From Desulfobulbus propionicus (GTDB taxonomy: Bacteria; Desulfobacterota; Desulfobulbia; Desulfobulbales; Desulfobulbaceae): 40,947 nt of DNA. The DNA is taken from contig PDQK01000012.1 of assembly GCA_002746685.1 (NCBI GenBank), positions 1-40,947 on the forward strand. Direction: 5' to 3'. Below the pieces are notes generated by a model. The model ran no database searches. It worked only from the letters and a program-made list of their open reading frames with translations, and was not told where the DNA came from. The stretch's first letter is position 1, and each line of letters starts with the position of its first letter. Made by a program: the position numbers and the translations under genes. Positions 1 to 9,700 of the stretch are shown piece after piece.

Positions 1-355
1 TCAACGAACTACGAAAAGAAAAATTGAGTTCGTCGATCTGGGTACACAGGAAATCTCCGTTTTCCACTTGACTTTACTTATCATAGATGTCCCCTATTAC
101 GTGCTATTACGTGTTATTCCTCTTATTCTGTATACAACTAATGGGAATATGCAATCGTAAAAGTATGCAGCTGCCATCTTGTCAGTTATCCTCAACGGTT
201 ATATGTACATCATGTATCCTGTGTAAATACGGGAATAATTCCAGATGACAAAGTGAAAATAGAGGTCTATGGTAAAGACCTTGTTTTGAATACACCTGAA
301 CCCGTGATTGGGCACAACCGAGGGAATTTATTATGATGAGGAAGATACACCACCA
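1..355. other. Upstream non-coding stretch before the permease gene
   Basis: No convincing gene lies here. Frame 1 is open from the window edge for eight codons and stops at position 27, so the end of an upstream gene is possible but cannot be identified. The region holds a 10-bp tandem repeat (94-113) and a small dyad GGAATAATTCC (232-242). A TTGACT at 68-73 and a TTGTCA at 179-184 resemble -35 boxes, but neither has a good -10 at proper spacing. Confidence 0.4.
94..113. repeat. Tandem 10-bp direct repeat CTATTACGTG x2
   Basis: The decamer CTATTACGTG occurs twice head to tail (94-103 and 104-113), and a degenerate TTATTC follows. The 10-bp period equals about one helical turn, as in some direct-repeat regulator sites, but no regulator can be assigned. 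It lies about 240 bp upstream of the permease start. Confidence 0.4.
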
Positions 356-2191
356 ATGATTACACCAGATATGATGATCGTCTTTGGCTTGCTGGCGCTG
401 GCCATTGTGTTATTTGTCTTTGATCTGCTTCGTGTGGATCTGGTTGGCCTGTTGATGATGGTGCTGTTGCCGTTATCCGGTGTTGTCACTGCCGAACAGG
501 CAGTTGCCGGACTCAGCTCAAATGCAGTGGTCTCCATTATTGCGGTGATGATTATCGGTGCCGGGCTTAACAAAACCGGAGTGATGAATACTGTGGCCGC
601 ATATATCATCAAGTTGGCAGGGCGCAGTGAAAAACGGATTATGATCATCATTTCCTCCACCGTCGCGGTTATCTCTAGTTTTATGCAAAACATTGGAGCT
701 GCAGCATTGTTCTTGCCAGCAACCATGAAGATTTCCCGTGAACTCAATATTTCTGCAGGAAAGATTCTCATGCCCATGGGGTTTGCTGCCATCACCGGTG
801 GTTGTCTCACCCTGGTGGGCTCCAGTCCGCTTATCATGCTTAATGACCTCATGGAGACCTGGTGGAACAACAACAGTGAAGCTGTTGGACAGGTCGCCTT
901 TGAACCATTGGGCCTGGTTTCTGTTACTCCCATTGGGATTGCCTTGCTGGTTGGGGTGCTGGCGTATTTTGTTTTTTTCGGCAAAAAGCTGCTTCCCGAT
1001 GCGACATCCGGTCTGGAAGAGGACTGCATGGATAAACGGCTTGAGGAAATTTACGGCCAGAAGGTAGGGCATAGTTTTGAAGTTTTTGTGCCTAATACTG
1101 TTTCACCTGCAACTCTGGGAGAACTTGAATTACGGCCCATGTATCATTTGACCGTTATCGGGATTGCGAAAAATCATGGCCGGAATAAGAATCTTTCACC
1201 CATGCGTGATTCGGTTATTGGACCAGGGGATAGTCTCTGGATCATGAGTTCTGATGAAAACATGAACAAGGCTGCCAGGGAGCTCTCCTGGTTGGTCAAG
1301 AAAGAGCATGATATTTTTGCCAAGGAGAATTCGCCAGATGAGTCTGGCGTGGTGGAAGGGGTGGTCATTCCCCACTCAAATTTGAGTAACCACACAATGG
1401 AGGAACTGCGGTTCAGGAAATTGTTTCACGTTAATCCATTAGCCATTGTTCGCGGGGAGACGCTTATTATGGATGAGATTAACGAGACCAAGCTGCGCCA
1501 GGGGGATACACTTTTACTTCAGGGGAAATGGCGCCAGTTCAGGTTGCTGCAGGGAAAAATGGACTTGGCGTTTATTGAGGATATCCGGGGGGAAGACCTT
1601 AAGCCGGAACGTATTGGCTTCGCCATCTTTTTTCTTTTGCTTTCGCTGGTGCTGGCACTTGGGTTTCAGGTCAAGCTTTCCATTGCTCTGCTCACAGGTG
1701 CATTGGGCATGATTTTAACCAAGATTATCCCCGCTGACAGGGCCTATGAAGCTGTTGACTGGAGAACCATTTTTCTGCTCTCTGGCCTCATTCCGCTTGG
1801 TACGGCCTTTGAAAATACAGGAGCTGCTCATTTTCTGGCCAGTATTCTGCTGAGTGCTGTTGGTACTCCAGGGCCGCTGCTTTTGTTATTGGTTATCTCT
1901 CTGCTTACTGCTTTTTTCTCGCTGGTCGCTTCCAATGTGGGTGCTGTGGTGCTCATGGTGCCTCTGGCCATGAATATGGCGGTCGGAATTGGTTCCAGTC
2001 CGGTCACTGCTGCCATGGTGGTAGCTCTCTCTGCATCCAATACCTTTGTGCTGCCTACCCACCAGGTCAATGCGCTGATCATGCGTCCCGGTGGTTATCG
2101 AACCCGCGATTACATGAGGGCAGGAGCTGGGGTGACCATTCTGTACACCGGTGTTTTAATTGCCTGTTTGGCCTTTTTCTACACTGTATAA
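356..2191 (+). CDS. SLC13-family permease with central TrkA-C (RCK_C) domains
   Basis: Predicted 611-residue inner-membrane transporter of the SLC13/DASS (ArsB-NhaD) superfamily, probably an ion-coupled carrier of an anion such as sulfate or a dicarboxylate. The substrate is not readable. Hydrophobic helices fill roughly residues 1-215 and 415-611. The soluble middle (about 225-405) looks like two RCK_C/TrkA-C domains, which in this family sense ligands on the cytosolic side. Re-entrant hairpin-like segments include MQNIGAAALFLP in the first half, and ASNVGAVVLMVP and SASNTFVLPTHQVNAL in the second, where the family places its substrate and Na+ sites. I chose ATG 356 because GAGGAAG lies at 338-344. 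The frame is open from a TTG at 308, which has no ribosome site. A terminator-like hairpin follows the stop. In a sulfate reducer sulfate uptake is attractive but unproven. Confidence 0.8.
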   Translation: MITPDMMIVFGLLALAIVLFVFDLLRVDLVGLLMMVLLPLSGVVTAEQAVAGLSSNAVVSIIAVMIIGAGLNKTGVMNTVAAYIIKLAGRSEKRIMIIISSTVAVISSFMQNIGAAALFLPATMKISRELNISAGKILMPMGFAAITGGCLTLVGSSPLIMLNDLMETWWNNNSEAVGQVAFEPLGLVSVTPIGIALLVGVLAYFVFFGKKLLPDATSGLEEDCMDKRLEEIYGQKVGHSFEVFVPNTVSPATLGELELRPMYHLTVIGIAKNHGRNKNLSPMRDSVIGPGDSLWIMSSDENMNKAARELSWLVKKEHDIFAKENSPDESGVVEGVVIPHSNLSNHTMEELRFRKLFHVNPLAIVRGETLIMDEINETKLRQGDTLLLQGKWRQFRLLQGKMDLAFIEDIRGEDLKPERIGFAIFFLLLSLVLALGFQVKLSIALLTGALGMILTKIIPADRAYEAVDWRTIFLLSGLIPLGTAFENTGAAHFLASILLSAVGTPGPLLLLLVISLLTAFFSLVASNVGAVVLMVPLAMNMAVGIGSSPVTAAMVVALSASNTFVLPTHQVNALIMRPGGYRTRDYMRAGAGVTILYTGVLIACLAFFYTV

Positions 2192-2253
2192 ATTCAATGC
2201 AAGGATTTGCTGTACCAAATCAATTGCTGTTTGTATTGTGGGGGCAGAGTACC

Positions 2254-2286
2254 TGCAGAAAAAAAGGGCGACGCTTTTTTTCTGCA
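2254..2286 (+). terminator. Hairpin terminator after the permease
   Basis: A perfect 13-bp inverted repeat (TGCAGAAAAAAAG at 2254-2266 with its complement at 2274-2286) encloses the 7-nt loop GGCGACG. The arms carry A7 and T7, so the T-run is part of the stem rather than after it. It sits 63 bp after the permease stop and 37 bp before gpmI. Confidence 0.6.
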
Positions 2287-2322
2287 TGGAACATTTTGTA
2301 TAATTAAAGGGATATTAAATCG

Positions 2323-3951
2323 ATGAATTGCTTTACGTTAGAACCTCTTGCAGGATACTCCTCCTTTGATGGGCCGGTGGTTACCATCATTTTGGATGGG
2401 GTTGGGATCGGTAAAAAGGATGCCAGTGACGGTGTCTTTGTATCCTACACACCGGTGCTGGACAGCAGTATCAACTCAGAACTTTCCACCCGGCTGAGAG
2501 CCCATGGAACTGCTGTCGGGCTGCCAACCGATGGCGATATGGGCAACTCCGAGGTGGGGCATAATGCTCTGGGTGCCGGGCGGGTATTTTCACAAGGTGC
2601 CAAGCTGGTGAATGAGGCGCTGCAGTCCGGTAGAGCATTTGAAGGGAACACCTGGAAAACTGCGGTGGCAAAGGCCAAGGCTGGGGGAACGCTTCATTTC
2701 ATCGGCATGGTGTCTGATGGTAATGTGCACAGCCATATTGACCAGTTGTTCATCCTTTTGGAGCGTTGCGCAATGGAAGGGGTACCGAAAGTCAGAATCC
2801 ATGGGCTTCTTGATGGTCGGGATGTCGAGGCTAAGAGCGGGCTGGAGTATTTTGGTCCGCTGGAAGAAAAGCTCCTGGAACTGACCCAAAGCGGGCAGGG
2901 CGATTATCGTATCGCTTCAGGTGGAGGCCGGATGATTACCACCATGGACCGCTATAATGCTGACTGGTCAGTAGTAGAGCGAGGCTGGAAGGCCCATGTG
3001 CTCGGTGAGGGAAGAGCATTTAGCTCTGCAACCGAGGCTATTCAGACCTACTATGACGAAGATCCCAACATGACTGACCAATACATGGAAAGTTTTGTGA
3101 TTGTCGAAGATGGTGCTCCAGTGGGAACCATTGAAGATGGTGATGCGGTGATCTTTTTCAACTTTCGCGGTGACCGTGCCATAGAAATTTCCCAGGCTTT
3201 TGAGGAAACTGCATTTACTGCTTTTGAGCGTAAGCGTCATCCAGATGTGTTTTATGCAGGGATGATGCAGTATGACGGTGATGCCCGTATTCCTGCAAAC
3301 TACTTGGTTGAGCCACCTGCAATCGATAAAACGCTTAGTGAATACCTGTGCAGCAACGGGATTTCTTCTTTTGCCATCTCTGAGACCCAGAAATTTGGTC
3401 ATGTTACCTATTTCTGGAACGGTAACCGTTCAGGGTATATTGACGAAAAACTTGAAAAATATGTGGAGATTCCCTCGGATAAAATTGCCTTTGATCAACG
3501 TCCGTGGATGAAAGCTGAGGAAATAACCGTCCAGGCCATTAAAGCTGTCAAGAGCGGTGAGTTTAAGTTCATTCGTTTGAATTATGCCAATGGTGATATG
3601 GTTGGTCACACCGGTGTGGAGAGCGCGGTAAGAATTGCTGTTGAAACGGTGGATATGTGTTTAGGGCACCTGCTGGAGGCGGTGAAAGCTGTTGGTGGTA
3701 TTGCCGTAATCACTGCAGATCATGGCAACGCTGACTGCATGTGGACCACGAAAAATGGTATCAAGCAACCCATGGTTGCTCACACCAAAAACCTGGTCCC
3801 CTTTGTGGTACTCAATTTCAATGAGAACAATAACTTTGTGCTGAATACACTTGAGAAGCCGGGACTAGCCAATGTGGCAGCCACGATTTGTACGTTGCTG
3901 GGCTATCAACCACCTGCAGAGTATGAACCATCACTGCTTACTCTTGGGTAG
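2323..3951 (+). CDS. gpmI: 2,3-bisphosphoglycerate-independent phosphoglycerate mutase
   Basis: Interconverts 3- and 2-phosphoglycerate in glycolysis and gluconeogenesis using two Mn2+ ions and a phosphoserine intermediate, in the cytosol. The protein (542 residues) shows the first metal motif near ILDGVGIG (about residues 23-30) and the nucleophile segment GNSEVGHNALGAG with its active-site serine (about 74-86). The DGRDVEAKSG block and the late metal motif ITADHGNAD follow. The variant GHNALGAGR and the length of about 540, rather than about 510, match the branch seen in plants and some bacteria more than the E. coli type. AAAGGGA about 10 nt upstream supports the ATG. The gene appears monocistronic, with a hairpin upstream and the convergent ferritin gene downstream. 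Confidence 0.95.
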   Translation: MNCFTLEPLAGYSSFDGPVVTIILDGVGIGKKDASDGVFVSYTPVLDSSINSELSTRLRAHGTAVGLPTDGDMGNSEVGHNALGAGRVFSQGAKLVNEALQSGRAFEGNTWKTAVAKAKAGGTLHFIGMVSDGNVHSHIDQLFILLERCAMEGVPKVRIHGLLDGRDVEAKSGLEYFGPLEEKLLELTQSGQGDYRIASGGGRMITTMDRYNADWSVVERGWKAHVLGEGRAFSSATEAIQTYYDEDPNMTDQYMESFVIVEDGAPVGTIEDGDAVIFFNFRGDRAIEISQAFEETAFTAFERKRHPDVFYAGMMQYDGDARIPANYLVEPPAIDKTLSEYLCSNGISSFAISETQKFGHVTYFWNGNRSGYIDEKLEKYVEIPSDKIAFDQRPWMKAEEITVQAIKAVKSGEFKFIRLNYANGDMVGHTGVESAVRIAVETVDMCLGHLLEAVKAVGGIAVITADHGNADCMWTTKNGIKQPMVAHTKNLVPFVVLNFNENNNFVLNTLEKPGLANVAATICTLLGYQPPAEYEPSLLTLG

Positions 3952-4026
3952 CACGTAAGCATTCCTGCCCCGCTTTGCCCCACCCAAGGTGATGAAAGCA
4001 GGGAAATAAGAGTTGTTATGTTGACG

Positions 4027-4053
4027 CCCTCCTCTCCCTGAAGGAGAGGAGGG
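4027..4053. repeat. 11-bp inverted repeat between convergent gpmI and ferritin
   Basis: CCCTCCTCTCC (4027-4037) pairs perfectly with GGAGAGGAGGG (4043-4053) around a 5-nt loop. It lies between two convergent genes and may help end transcription on both strands. Neither side has a U-tract, so it is not a classical intrinsic terminator. It could be a copy of a dispersed palindromic element, which one window cannot show. Confidence 0.5.
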
Positions 4054-4066
4054 AATCCCTCTGTCG

Positions 4067-4573
4067 TTACTCTGTTGGTTCGGTAAAAATCCGCTTGCCC
4101 ATCTCCATGTCCAACTGAAATATCCCTGACGTTTTATCTCCAATCAGCTTCATTCTGTCGAGAATTTCGCCAACTGAAGCCTCTTCTTCAACTTGCTCTT
4201 CAACAAACCATTGGAGGAAAATGTTGGAGGCATGATCTCTTTCTTCCAAAGCGCAGTCTACAAGATCGTTGATGAGCGAGGTTACATGTGCTTCGTGTTC
4301 AGCGACATCTTTCACAACCTCTAGAGGTGAGGACCAGGTGTTTTTTGGTGTGTCAATTTTTTCCAGTTTTACGACGCCCCCTCTTTCCAGGAGGTAGTCA
4401 AACATTTTATCTGCGTGAAACATCTCTTCTTTTGCCTGTGCCCGCATCCACGTGGCAAATCCTGGCAGGCCATTATCGCTGAGCCAGGCAGACATGGACA
4501 GGTAAAAGTAGGATGAAAATTGTTCTGCATTTATTTGTTTGTTGAACGCTGCAGTCATTTTTTCTGAAATCAT
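4067..4573 (-). CDS. ftnA: Non-haem ferritin (FtnA-like)
   Basis: A 168-residue bacterial ferritin subunit that oxidises Fe(II) and stores iron in a 24-mer shell in the cytosol. The ferroxidase residues are visible: E17 (NAEQFSS), E50 and H53 in the EEMFHAD helix, a central glutamate in AEHEAH, and the ...QWFVEEQVEEE... segment supplying the Gln/Glu of the third iron site. The numbering of E17, E50 and H53 matches E. coli FtnA. The start is fixed by a strong GGAGGAG (complement of 4582-4588) 8 nt upstream of the ATG. The frame is open 24 codons further upstream, but that extension does not look like ferritin. The gene is divergent from the TetR gene and convergent with gpmI. Confidence 0.92.
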   Translation of the reverse strand: MISEKMTAAFNKQINAEQFSSYFYLSMSAWLSDNGLPGFATWMRAQAKEEMFHADKMFDYLLERGGVVKLEKIDTPKNTWSSPLEVVKDVAEHEAHVTSLINDLVDCALEERDHASNIFLQWFVEEQVEEEASVGEILDRMKLIGDKTSGIFQLDMEMGKRIFTEPTE

Positions 4574-4749
4574 GGTTGGTGCTCCTCCGTATTGTGCTAA
4601 AGGTGTCTTGCAAAACAAAGTGTTTAAAATAACGCTGAAACACATAAGTCACATGGCCCAATAAGTAAAGAGCGTTTTGGTACCTTGCCTGGATCTTTTC
4701 AGCTCAGCACATGCGTGGTTTGTTTCTTTTTGATGAGAGTGAATTATGA

Positions 4750-4778
4750 TTGACAGGATTGGTCAGTTGACTTAAAAA
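4750..4778 (+). promoter_or_regulatory. Sigma-70-type promoter of the tetR-RND module
   Basis: TTGACA (4750-4755) is followed after exactly 17 nt by TAAAAA (4773-4778, four of six consensus bases). The dyad GTCAGTTGAC (4762-4771) lies inside the spacer. A repressor bound there would block polymerase, which fits autoregulation by the TetR-family protein encoded just downstream. That link is inference. Confidence 0.5.
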
Positions 4779-4841
4779 GTTGGTCGTTATCTATGAGTGT
4801 TAGGTCGATCGATTTTTAGGGAGTGTTGTTTCACGTTTGAA

Positions 4842-5549
4842 ATGTGCAAAGCCGCTGAGTTACGCACCTCCGCCAACAATGAAGTGAGAGATGTGAACAA
4901 AAAAGAAACACAATCAACACGGGAATTACTGCTTTTTACCGGTGGTGAGCTTTTTTCCGAGCACGGTTATGATGGTGTGTCCACGAGGGCTATCGCTGAA
5001 GCAGCAGGCGTAAACTTAGGCAGTATTCATTATCATTTTGGAAGTAAGGAAAAACTCTATATGGAGGCGTTTACCTTTGCCATTGCGGAGAAAAGATGTA
5101 ACGGGTTTCTTGAGGTACTTGAAGAAAACCCGATGCTTGCAGAAAACCCAGCAGGACAGGCCGAGATCATCCGTACGGCTGTGTATCGAAATTTCCATGA
5201 ATTTTTTCGACCTGAAAAGCCCAGGTGGGAACGCCAGATAATCATCCGTGAGGTGACCAAACCATCAACAGTGGCACCGATATTACTTGAGCAAGTGTAT
5301 ATCCCGGATATGGATCGTACCAGGGAGTTTTATAAGAAAATTAAACCTGGTGCTCAAGATAAGGAAGCCAATGCATGGATGGATATGCTCCATGCACAGA
5401 TCATTTATTATGGAGCGCTTGAGGACGTGCTGTATCTGGCCCGTGGCGAACGGGTCACTGACGTGGATTTTTACCGCGAAGCAGCCAGAACAGTATCAAG
5501 AGCCATGATTCTCCAACTTGATTTGCCTTTACCCAAAGATCTTCAATAA
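4842..5549 (+). CDS. TetR/AcrR-family transcriptional regulator
   Basis: N-terminal TetR DNA-binding domain: helix 1 TRELLLFTGGELFSEHGYDG, then the helix-turn-helix TRAIAEAAGVNLGSIHYHFG and KEKLYMEAF. The larger C-terminal ligand domain resembles the CerR/DUF1956 type, with a conserved-looking REVTKPS stretch. TetR proteins usually repress a neighbouring efflux operon until a ligand binds. The membrane fusion protein and RND pump follow directly on the same strand. The start is uncertain. ATG 4842 is the only in-frame ATG before the domain and has no close ribosome site. GTG 4893 would give a more typical 218-residue protein, and an in-frame GTG at 4797 also exists. Confidence 0.85.
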   Translation: MCKAAELRTSANNEVRDVNKKETQSTRELLLFTGGELFSEHGYDGVSTRAIAEAAGVNLGSIHYHFGSKEKLYMEAFTFAIAEKRCNGFLEVLEENPMLAENPAGQAEIIRTAVYRNFHEFFRPEKPRWERQIIIREVTKPSTVAPILLEQVYIPDMDRTREFYKKIKPGAQDKEANAWMDMLHAQIIYYGALEDVLYLARGERVTDVDFYREAARTVSRAMILQLDLPLPKDLQ

Positions 5550-5666
5550 CGGGGAGGCGCTCAATCACCCTATATGGACGAGAGCGATACAGTACGCTTG
5601 TTCAAGGATGACCATCTGAAAACAGTTTCCATTGAGAAGGACGTTAACGAAGAAAAAGAGCACAAA

Positions 5667-6785
5667 ATGAAGAAACGAAAGTACATATTCCTGTTGGCAA
5701 TAGGTGCAATAGCCGCTGGCCTGATTGTCTATAAAGATTCTCTGTCTATGCTTATGAAGACAGCTCCTGTTGTTCAGAAAGAAAAAGTCGCAGTGATTCG
5801 GCCAGTACCAACGGTCATGGTCAGGGAGGCTAACTTTTTAAAAAAGCGTGACTTTCCTGGTTCTGTTCGGGCGCGTAACAGGGTCGATCTTGCCTTTTCT
5901 GTAGCCGGGTTGCTTGTTGAATTGAATGCCAGGGAAGGTGAGCAACTGTCCAAGGGTGATGTGCTGGCAAAGCTTGATCCACGCGATTTTCAAAATGCCT
6001 TGGCCTCTGCCCAGGCGTCTTATGACGATGCGAAACGGGCCTACATGCGCGCCAGAGATCTTTTTAAGCGTAAGGTGTTATCCCAGGCCCAGTTAGACGC
6101 AACCATGACAGCCTATGAGGTGGCTGAGGCAAACCTTCGTCAGCGCAACAAAGACCTGAGCGATACCGTGATTTATGCACCTTTTGATGGGGTGGTCGCT
6201 AAACGGTACGTGGAAAACCATGAGCACATTAGAGGTAAAAGCCCGGTTGCCAGCTTTAAAGACCTCTCCCGTATAGAGGTGGTTACCCATATTCCCGAAA
6301 ATCTGGTTGCCCGGGTTGGTATTGAGGAAATTGAGCGTATTCAGGTTCGGTTTGATGTGGATCAGCAGACGTGGTATCCGGCTGAAATGAAGGAGCACAG
6401 TATGCAGTCCGACCCGGTTTCAAGGACTTACGATATTGTGGTTAGCCTGGAGCCACCCAAAGAGCTGGAAATTTTACCTGGCATGACCGCAACTGTAGAA
6501 TTTGAACGATTACGGGGAGCAGATGACAGAGACCCTGTCTATGTTGTCCCCGCTGCCTCTGTCCTTGGCGGGAACAATGGTGAATCCTATGTGTGGGTTA
6601 TCCCAGAACAAAGCGGTCATCCTGAAAAAGTACAGGTTGAGCTTGGTGCGCTCACCAACGACGGTATGGAGATCGTTGGTGGTCTTGGGGGAAACGAGCG
6701 AGTAGCCACTGCTGCAATCCATACTTTGCTTGAAGATATGCTGGTGCGTCCTGCTCGAGAAGGAAAAGAGGGGCTGGACAGATGA
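5667..6785 (+). CDS. RND efflux periplasmic adaptor (membrane fusion protein)
   Basis: HlyD/AcrA-type adaptor that links an inner-membrane RND pump to an outer-membrane channel across the periplasm. It begins with a basic stretch and hydrophobic anchor (KKRKYIFLLAIGAIAAGL). The half-lipoyl motif (VDLAFSVAGLLVELNAREG), an alpha-hairpin (about residues 105-165), the second lipoyl half (VIYAPFDGVVAKRYVE), a beta-barrel and a membrane-proximal domain follow. ATG 5667 is preferred: AAAGAG sits 6 nt upstream and the anchor starts at once. The frame is open to ATG 5574, which would add 31 hydrophilic residues and has GGGGAGG only at a long 16-nt spacing. The last codons overlap the pump gene by 4 nt, so the two are translationally coupled. 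No outer-membrane factor gene is present. Confidence 0.9.
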   Translation: MKKRKYIFLLAIGAIAAGLIVYKDSLSMLMKTAPVVQKEKVAVIRPVPTVMVREANFLKKRDFPGSVRARNRVDLAFSVAGLLVELNAREGEQLSKGDVLAKLDPRDFQNALASAQASYDDAKRAYMRARDLFKRKVLSQAQLDATMTAYEVAEANLRQRNKDLSDTVIYAPFDGVVAKRYVENHEHIRGKSPVASFKDLSRIEVVTHIPENLVARVGIEEIERIQVRFDVDQQTWYPAEMKEHSMQSDPVSRTYDIVVSLEPPKELEILPGMTATVEFERLRGADDRDPVYVVPAASVLGGNNGESYVWVIPEQSGHPEKVQVELGALTNDGMEIVGGLGGNERVATAAIHTLLEDMLVRPAREGKEGLDR

Positions 6786-9700
6786 GCCTAGTACGCTACT
6801 CCTTAGAAAACCGAGCTGTAACGCTGGTTCTGATTTTCTTTGTGTTTATTGGCGGGTACCTTTCCTATGAACGGTTAGGTCGCCTGGAAGATCCTGATTT
6901 TACTATTAAAGAAGCCGTTATTTCCACCCTTTATCCCGGTTCGACAGCTGAGGAGGTGGAGCTGGAGGTGACAGAACCTCTGGAAACAGCTATCCAGCAA
7001 CTCAAACAGTTGGAAGAGGTTCGTTCTATTTCACGGGCCGGTGTTTCCATCATCTATGCTGAGGTCCAGGATAAATACGACAAAGAGACCCTGCCCCAGG
7101 TGTGGGATGAGCTGCGGCGAAAGATTAATGGAGTGGCCGGTGACTTGCCTCCGGGAAGCTATCCACCCGTCATCAATGATGATTTTGGTGATGTATACGG
7201 TATTTTCTTTGCCATTACCGGAGACGGCTATTCCCAACATGATTTACAGGAAATTGCAGAGGATTTACGCCGTGAACTCCTGTTAAGCGAGGACGTCGGG
7301 CGGATTGATTTTTGGGGCATGCAGCAGGAAGTGGTGTATGTGGAAATCGACCGGGTTCAGGCGTCTCAGCTTGGTATTCCGCCAGCAGCCATTTTTCAGA
7401 CCATCAGCCAGCAAAATACTGTGGCTGAGGCTGGCAAGGTCAGGGTAGGTACTGAGGATATCCGTTTCCGGGTCTCCGGTGATTACGGAGATGTGCGTGA
7501 GATTGGCGAACAGTTGGTTCGTGCCGGTAATACAGGGACCATGATTCGCATTAAAGATGTGGCAACCATTGAAAAAGGGTACCTGGAACCACCCAACCAG
7601 ATTCTACGCAGGGATGGTAAGCCCGCAGTAGGGCTGGGGATCTCCGTTGTTTCCGGTGGTAATGTTGTTACCATGGGTAAGGCTGTACGAGCCAGGCTGG
7701 ATGAGCTTGAACCTCGTCTGCCGGTTGGCGTGAAACTCAATGTTATCGCTTACCAGGCGGAGACCGTGGAAAAGGCGGTTAATGGGTTTGTTTTAAACCT
7801 GTTTGAGGCGGTGGTCATTGTTGTGGTCCTGCTGGTTCTTTTTATGGGAGTGCGCGAAGGACTCATTATTGGTTGTGTGCTGCTCATTACTATTTTGGCG
7901 ACCTTTATATGCATGCTGCTCTTTGAGGTCAATCTCCAGCGAATTTCCTTGGGCGCACTCATCATTGCCTTGGGAATGCTGGTGGATAATGCCATTGTTG
8001 TTGCTGAGGGGATTGTTATCAAGCTGCATAAGGGAATGCCTAAAGAACAGGCCGCTGTCCAGACCGTTGCAGAGACTCAATGGCCGCTGCTGGGGGCAAC
8101 GCTTATTGCGATCCTCGCCTTTGCCGCCATCTCCTTATCTCAAGATGTAACAGGTGAGTACCTTAACTCTCTGTTTAAGGTTATCGGCCTTTCGCTTATC
8201 TTGAGCTGGGTATTTGCCATCACGGTTGTACCTTATCTCTGTGTCACCTTTTTTTCCGATAAAAACGCAGCAGGAGCTGAGCTGTACTCCAACTGGTTTT
8301 ATAAGGCGTACTGCAGCTTTTTACGTGGCTGCATCAACTTTCGCTGGGTGACCATCATGGTGGTGATCGGGATACTTGCACTTGCCATGTATGGGTTTGG
8401 CTTTGTGGAGCATAATTTTTTCCCCAGCTCAACGCGTCCCCAGTTCACTATTGATATGACCTTCCCGGAAGGGACCCATATTGAGGAAACCGCTGATCGG
8501 CTGAAACGGCTGGAAGAACATGTTGCCACCTTGGATGGGGTTACCGATGTGACTACCTTTGTAGGCAGCGGAGCGCTTCGTTTTATCCTGACCTACTCGC
8601 CGAAATCCTACAATGCCAGTTATGGACAGTTGCTGGTATCTGTGTCTGATTATACGCTTAACGCAAAGTTGATACCTGGGGTAGCCGCCTATATCAATCA
8701 GCATTTTCCTGATGCGGTTTCCAAGGTTGAGGCATTTACGCTCGACCCCAGCAGTGGAGCAGTGGAAGCTCGCTTTATTGGACCGGATATCGATGTGCTC
8801 CGCGATTTGAGTGATCAGACCAAAGCGATAATGTGGGCAAATGATAACACTGCCACGGTCCAGTCGGATTGGGGCGAGAAGGTAAAAGTGGTCTCTGTGA
8901 ATATGGCTGCTGCCCGCTCCAGGGAAATTGGGGTGACTAGGCCAGAAATAGCCTCGGCGCTTGCGACCAATTTCTCCGGTTCTGTAGCTGGGCTGTACAG
9001 GGAAGGCGAAGATCTTCTGCCAATCATTGTGCGGCAGCCATTGGTACAGCGGACAGGGATTGATAATCTGGAGCAGGTAATGGTGTGGAGTAGCGTTGCC
9101 GGCAAGGCTGTTCCCTTTGATCAGGTGACCAATTCCAGCAGCATTGGCTGGGAGGATCCTGTTATCCGGAGAAAGAACAGAATGCGCACGCTTATGGTTT
9201 CCTGCCAACAGGTTACAGGAACAGCGGATGCTCTGTTTCGTGAGCTTCGTGGCCCTATTGAAGCCATTCCATTGCCACCGGGATATAGACTGGAATGGGG
9301 TGGGGAGTATGAAAACTCAGGGAATGCCAACCGTAAGCTTATGGCCAAGGTGCCCCTTGCCTTTGCAATGATGTTTTTTATCACGGTGATGCTGTTTAAC
9401 ACTCTGCGGCATCCTGTCATCATTTTTCTTGGTTTGCCGCTGGCGTTGATTGGTGTTGCAACAGGTTTGCTTGTGTTTCATCAACCCTTTGGGTTCATGT
9501 CCCTGCTGGGGTTTCTGAGCCTGTCTGGGATGCTGATGAAAAATGAAATTGTGCTGCTTGATCAGATAAATATCGAACTTGCAGCAGGTAAGCATCCCTA
9601 TGAGGCTGTTCTTGACTCTGCCGTAAGTCGTGTGCGCCCTGTGGCCATGGCAGCATTCACCACGGTATTGGGGATGATACCGCTGCTTTGGGATGCGTTT

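Noticed and set aside
8429..9208. 259-codon open frame on the minus strand
   Set aside because: It is the antisense shadow of the RND pump gene. The protein reads as low-complexity and unlike any family.
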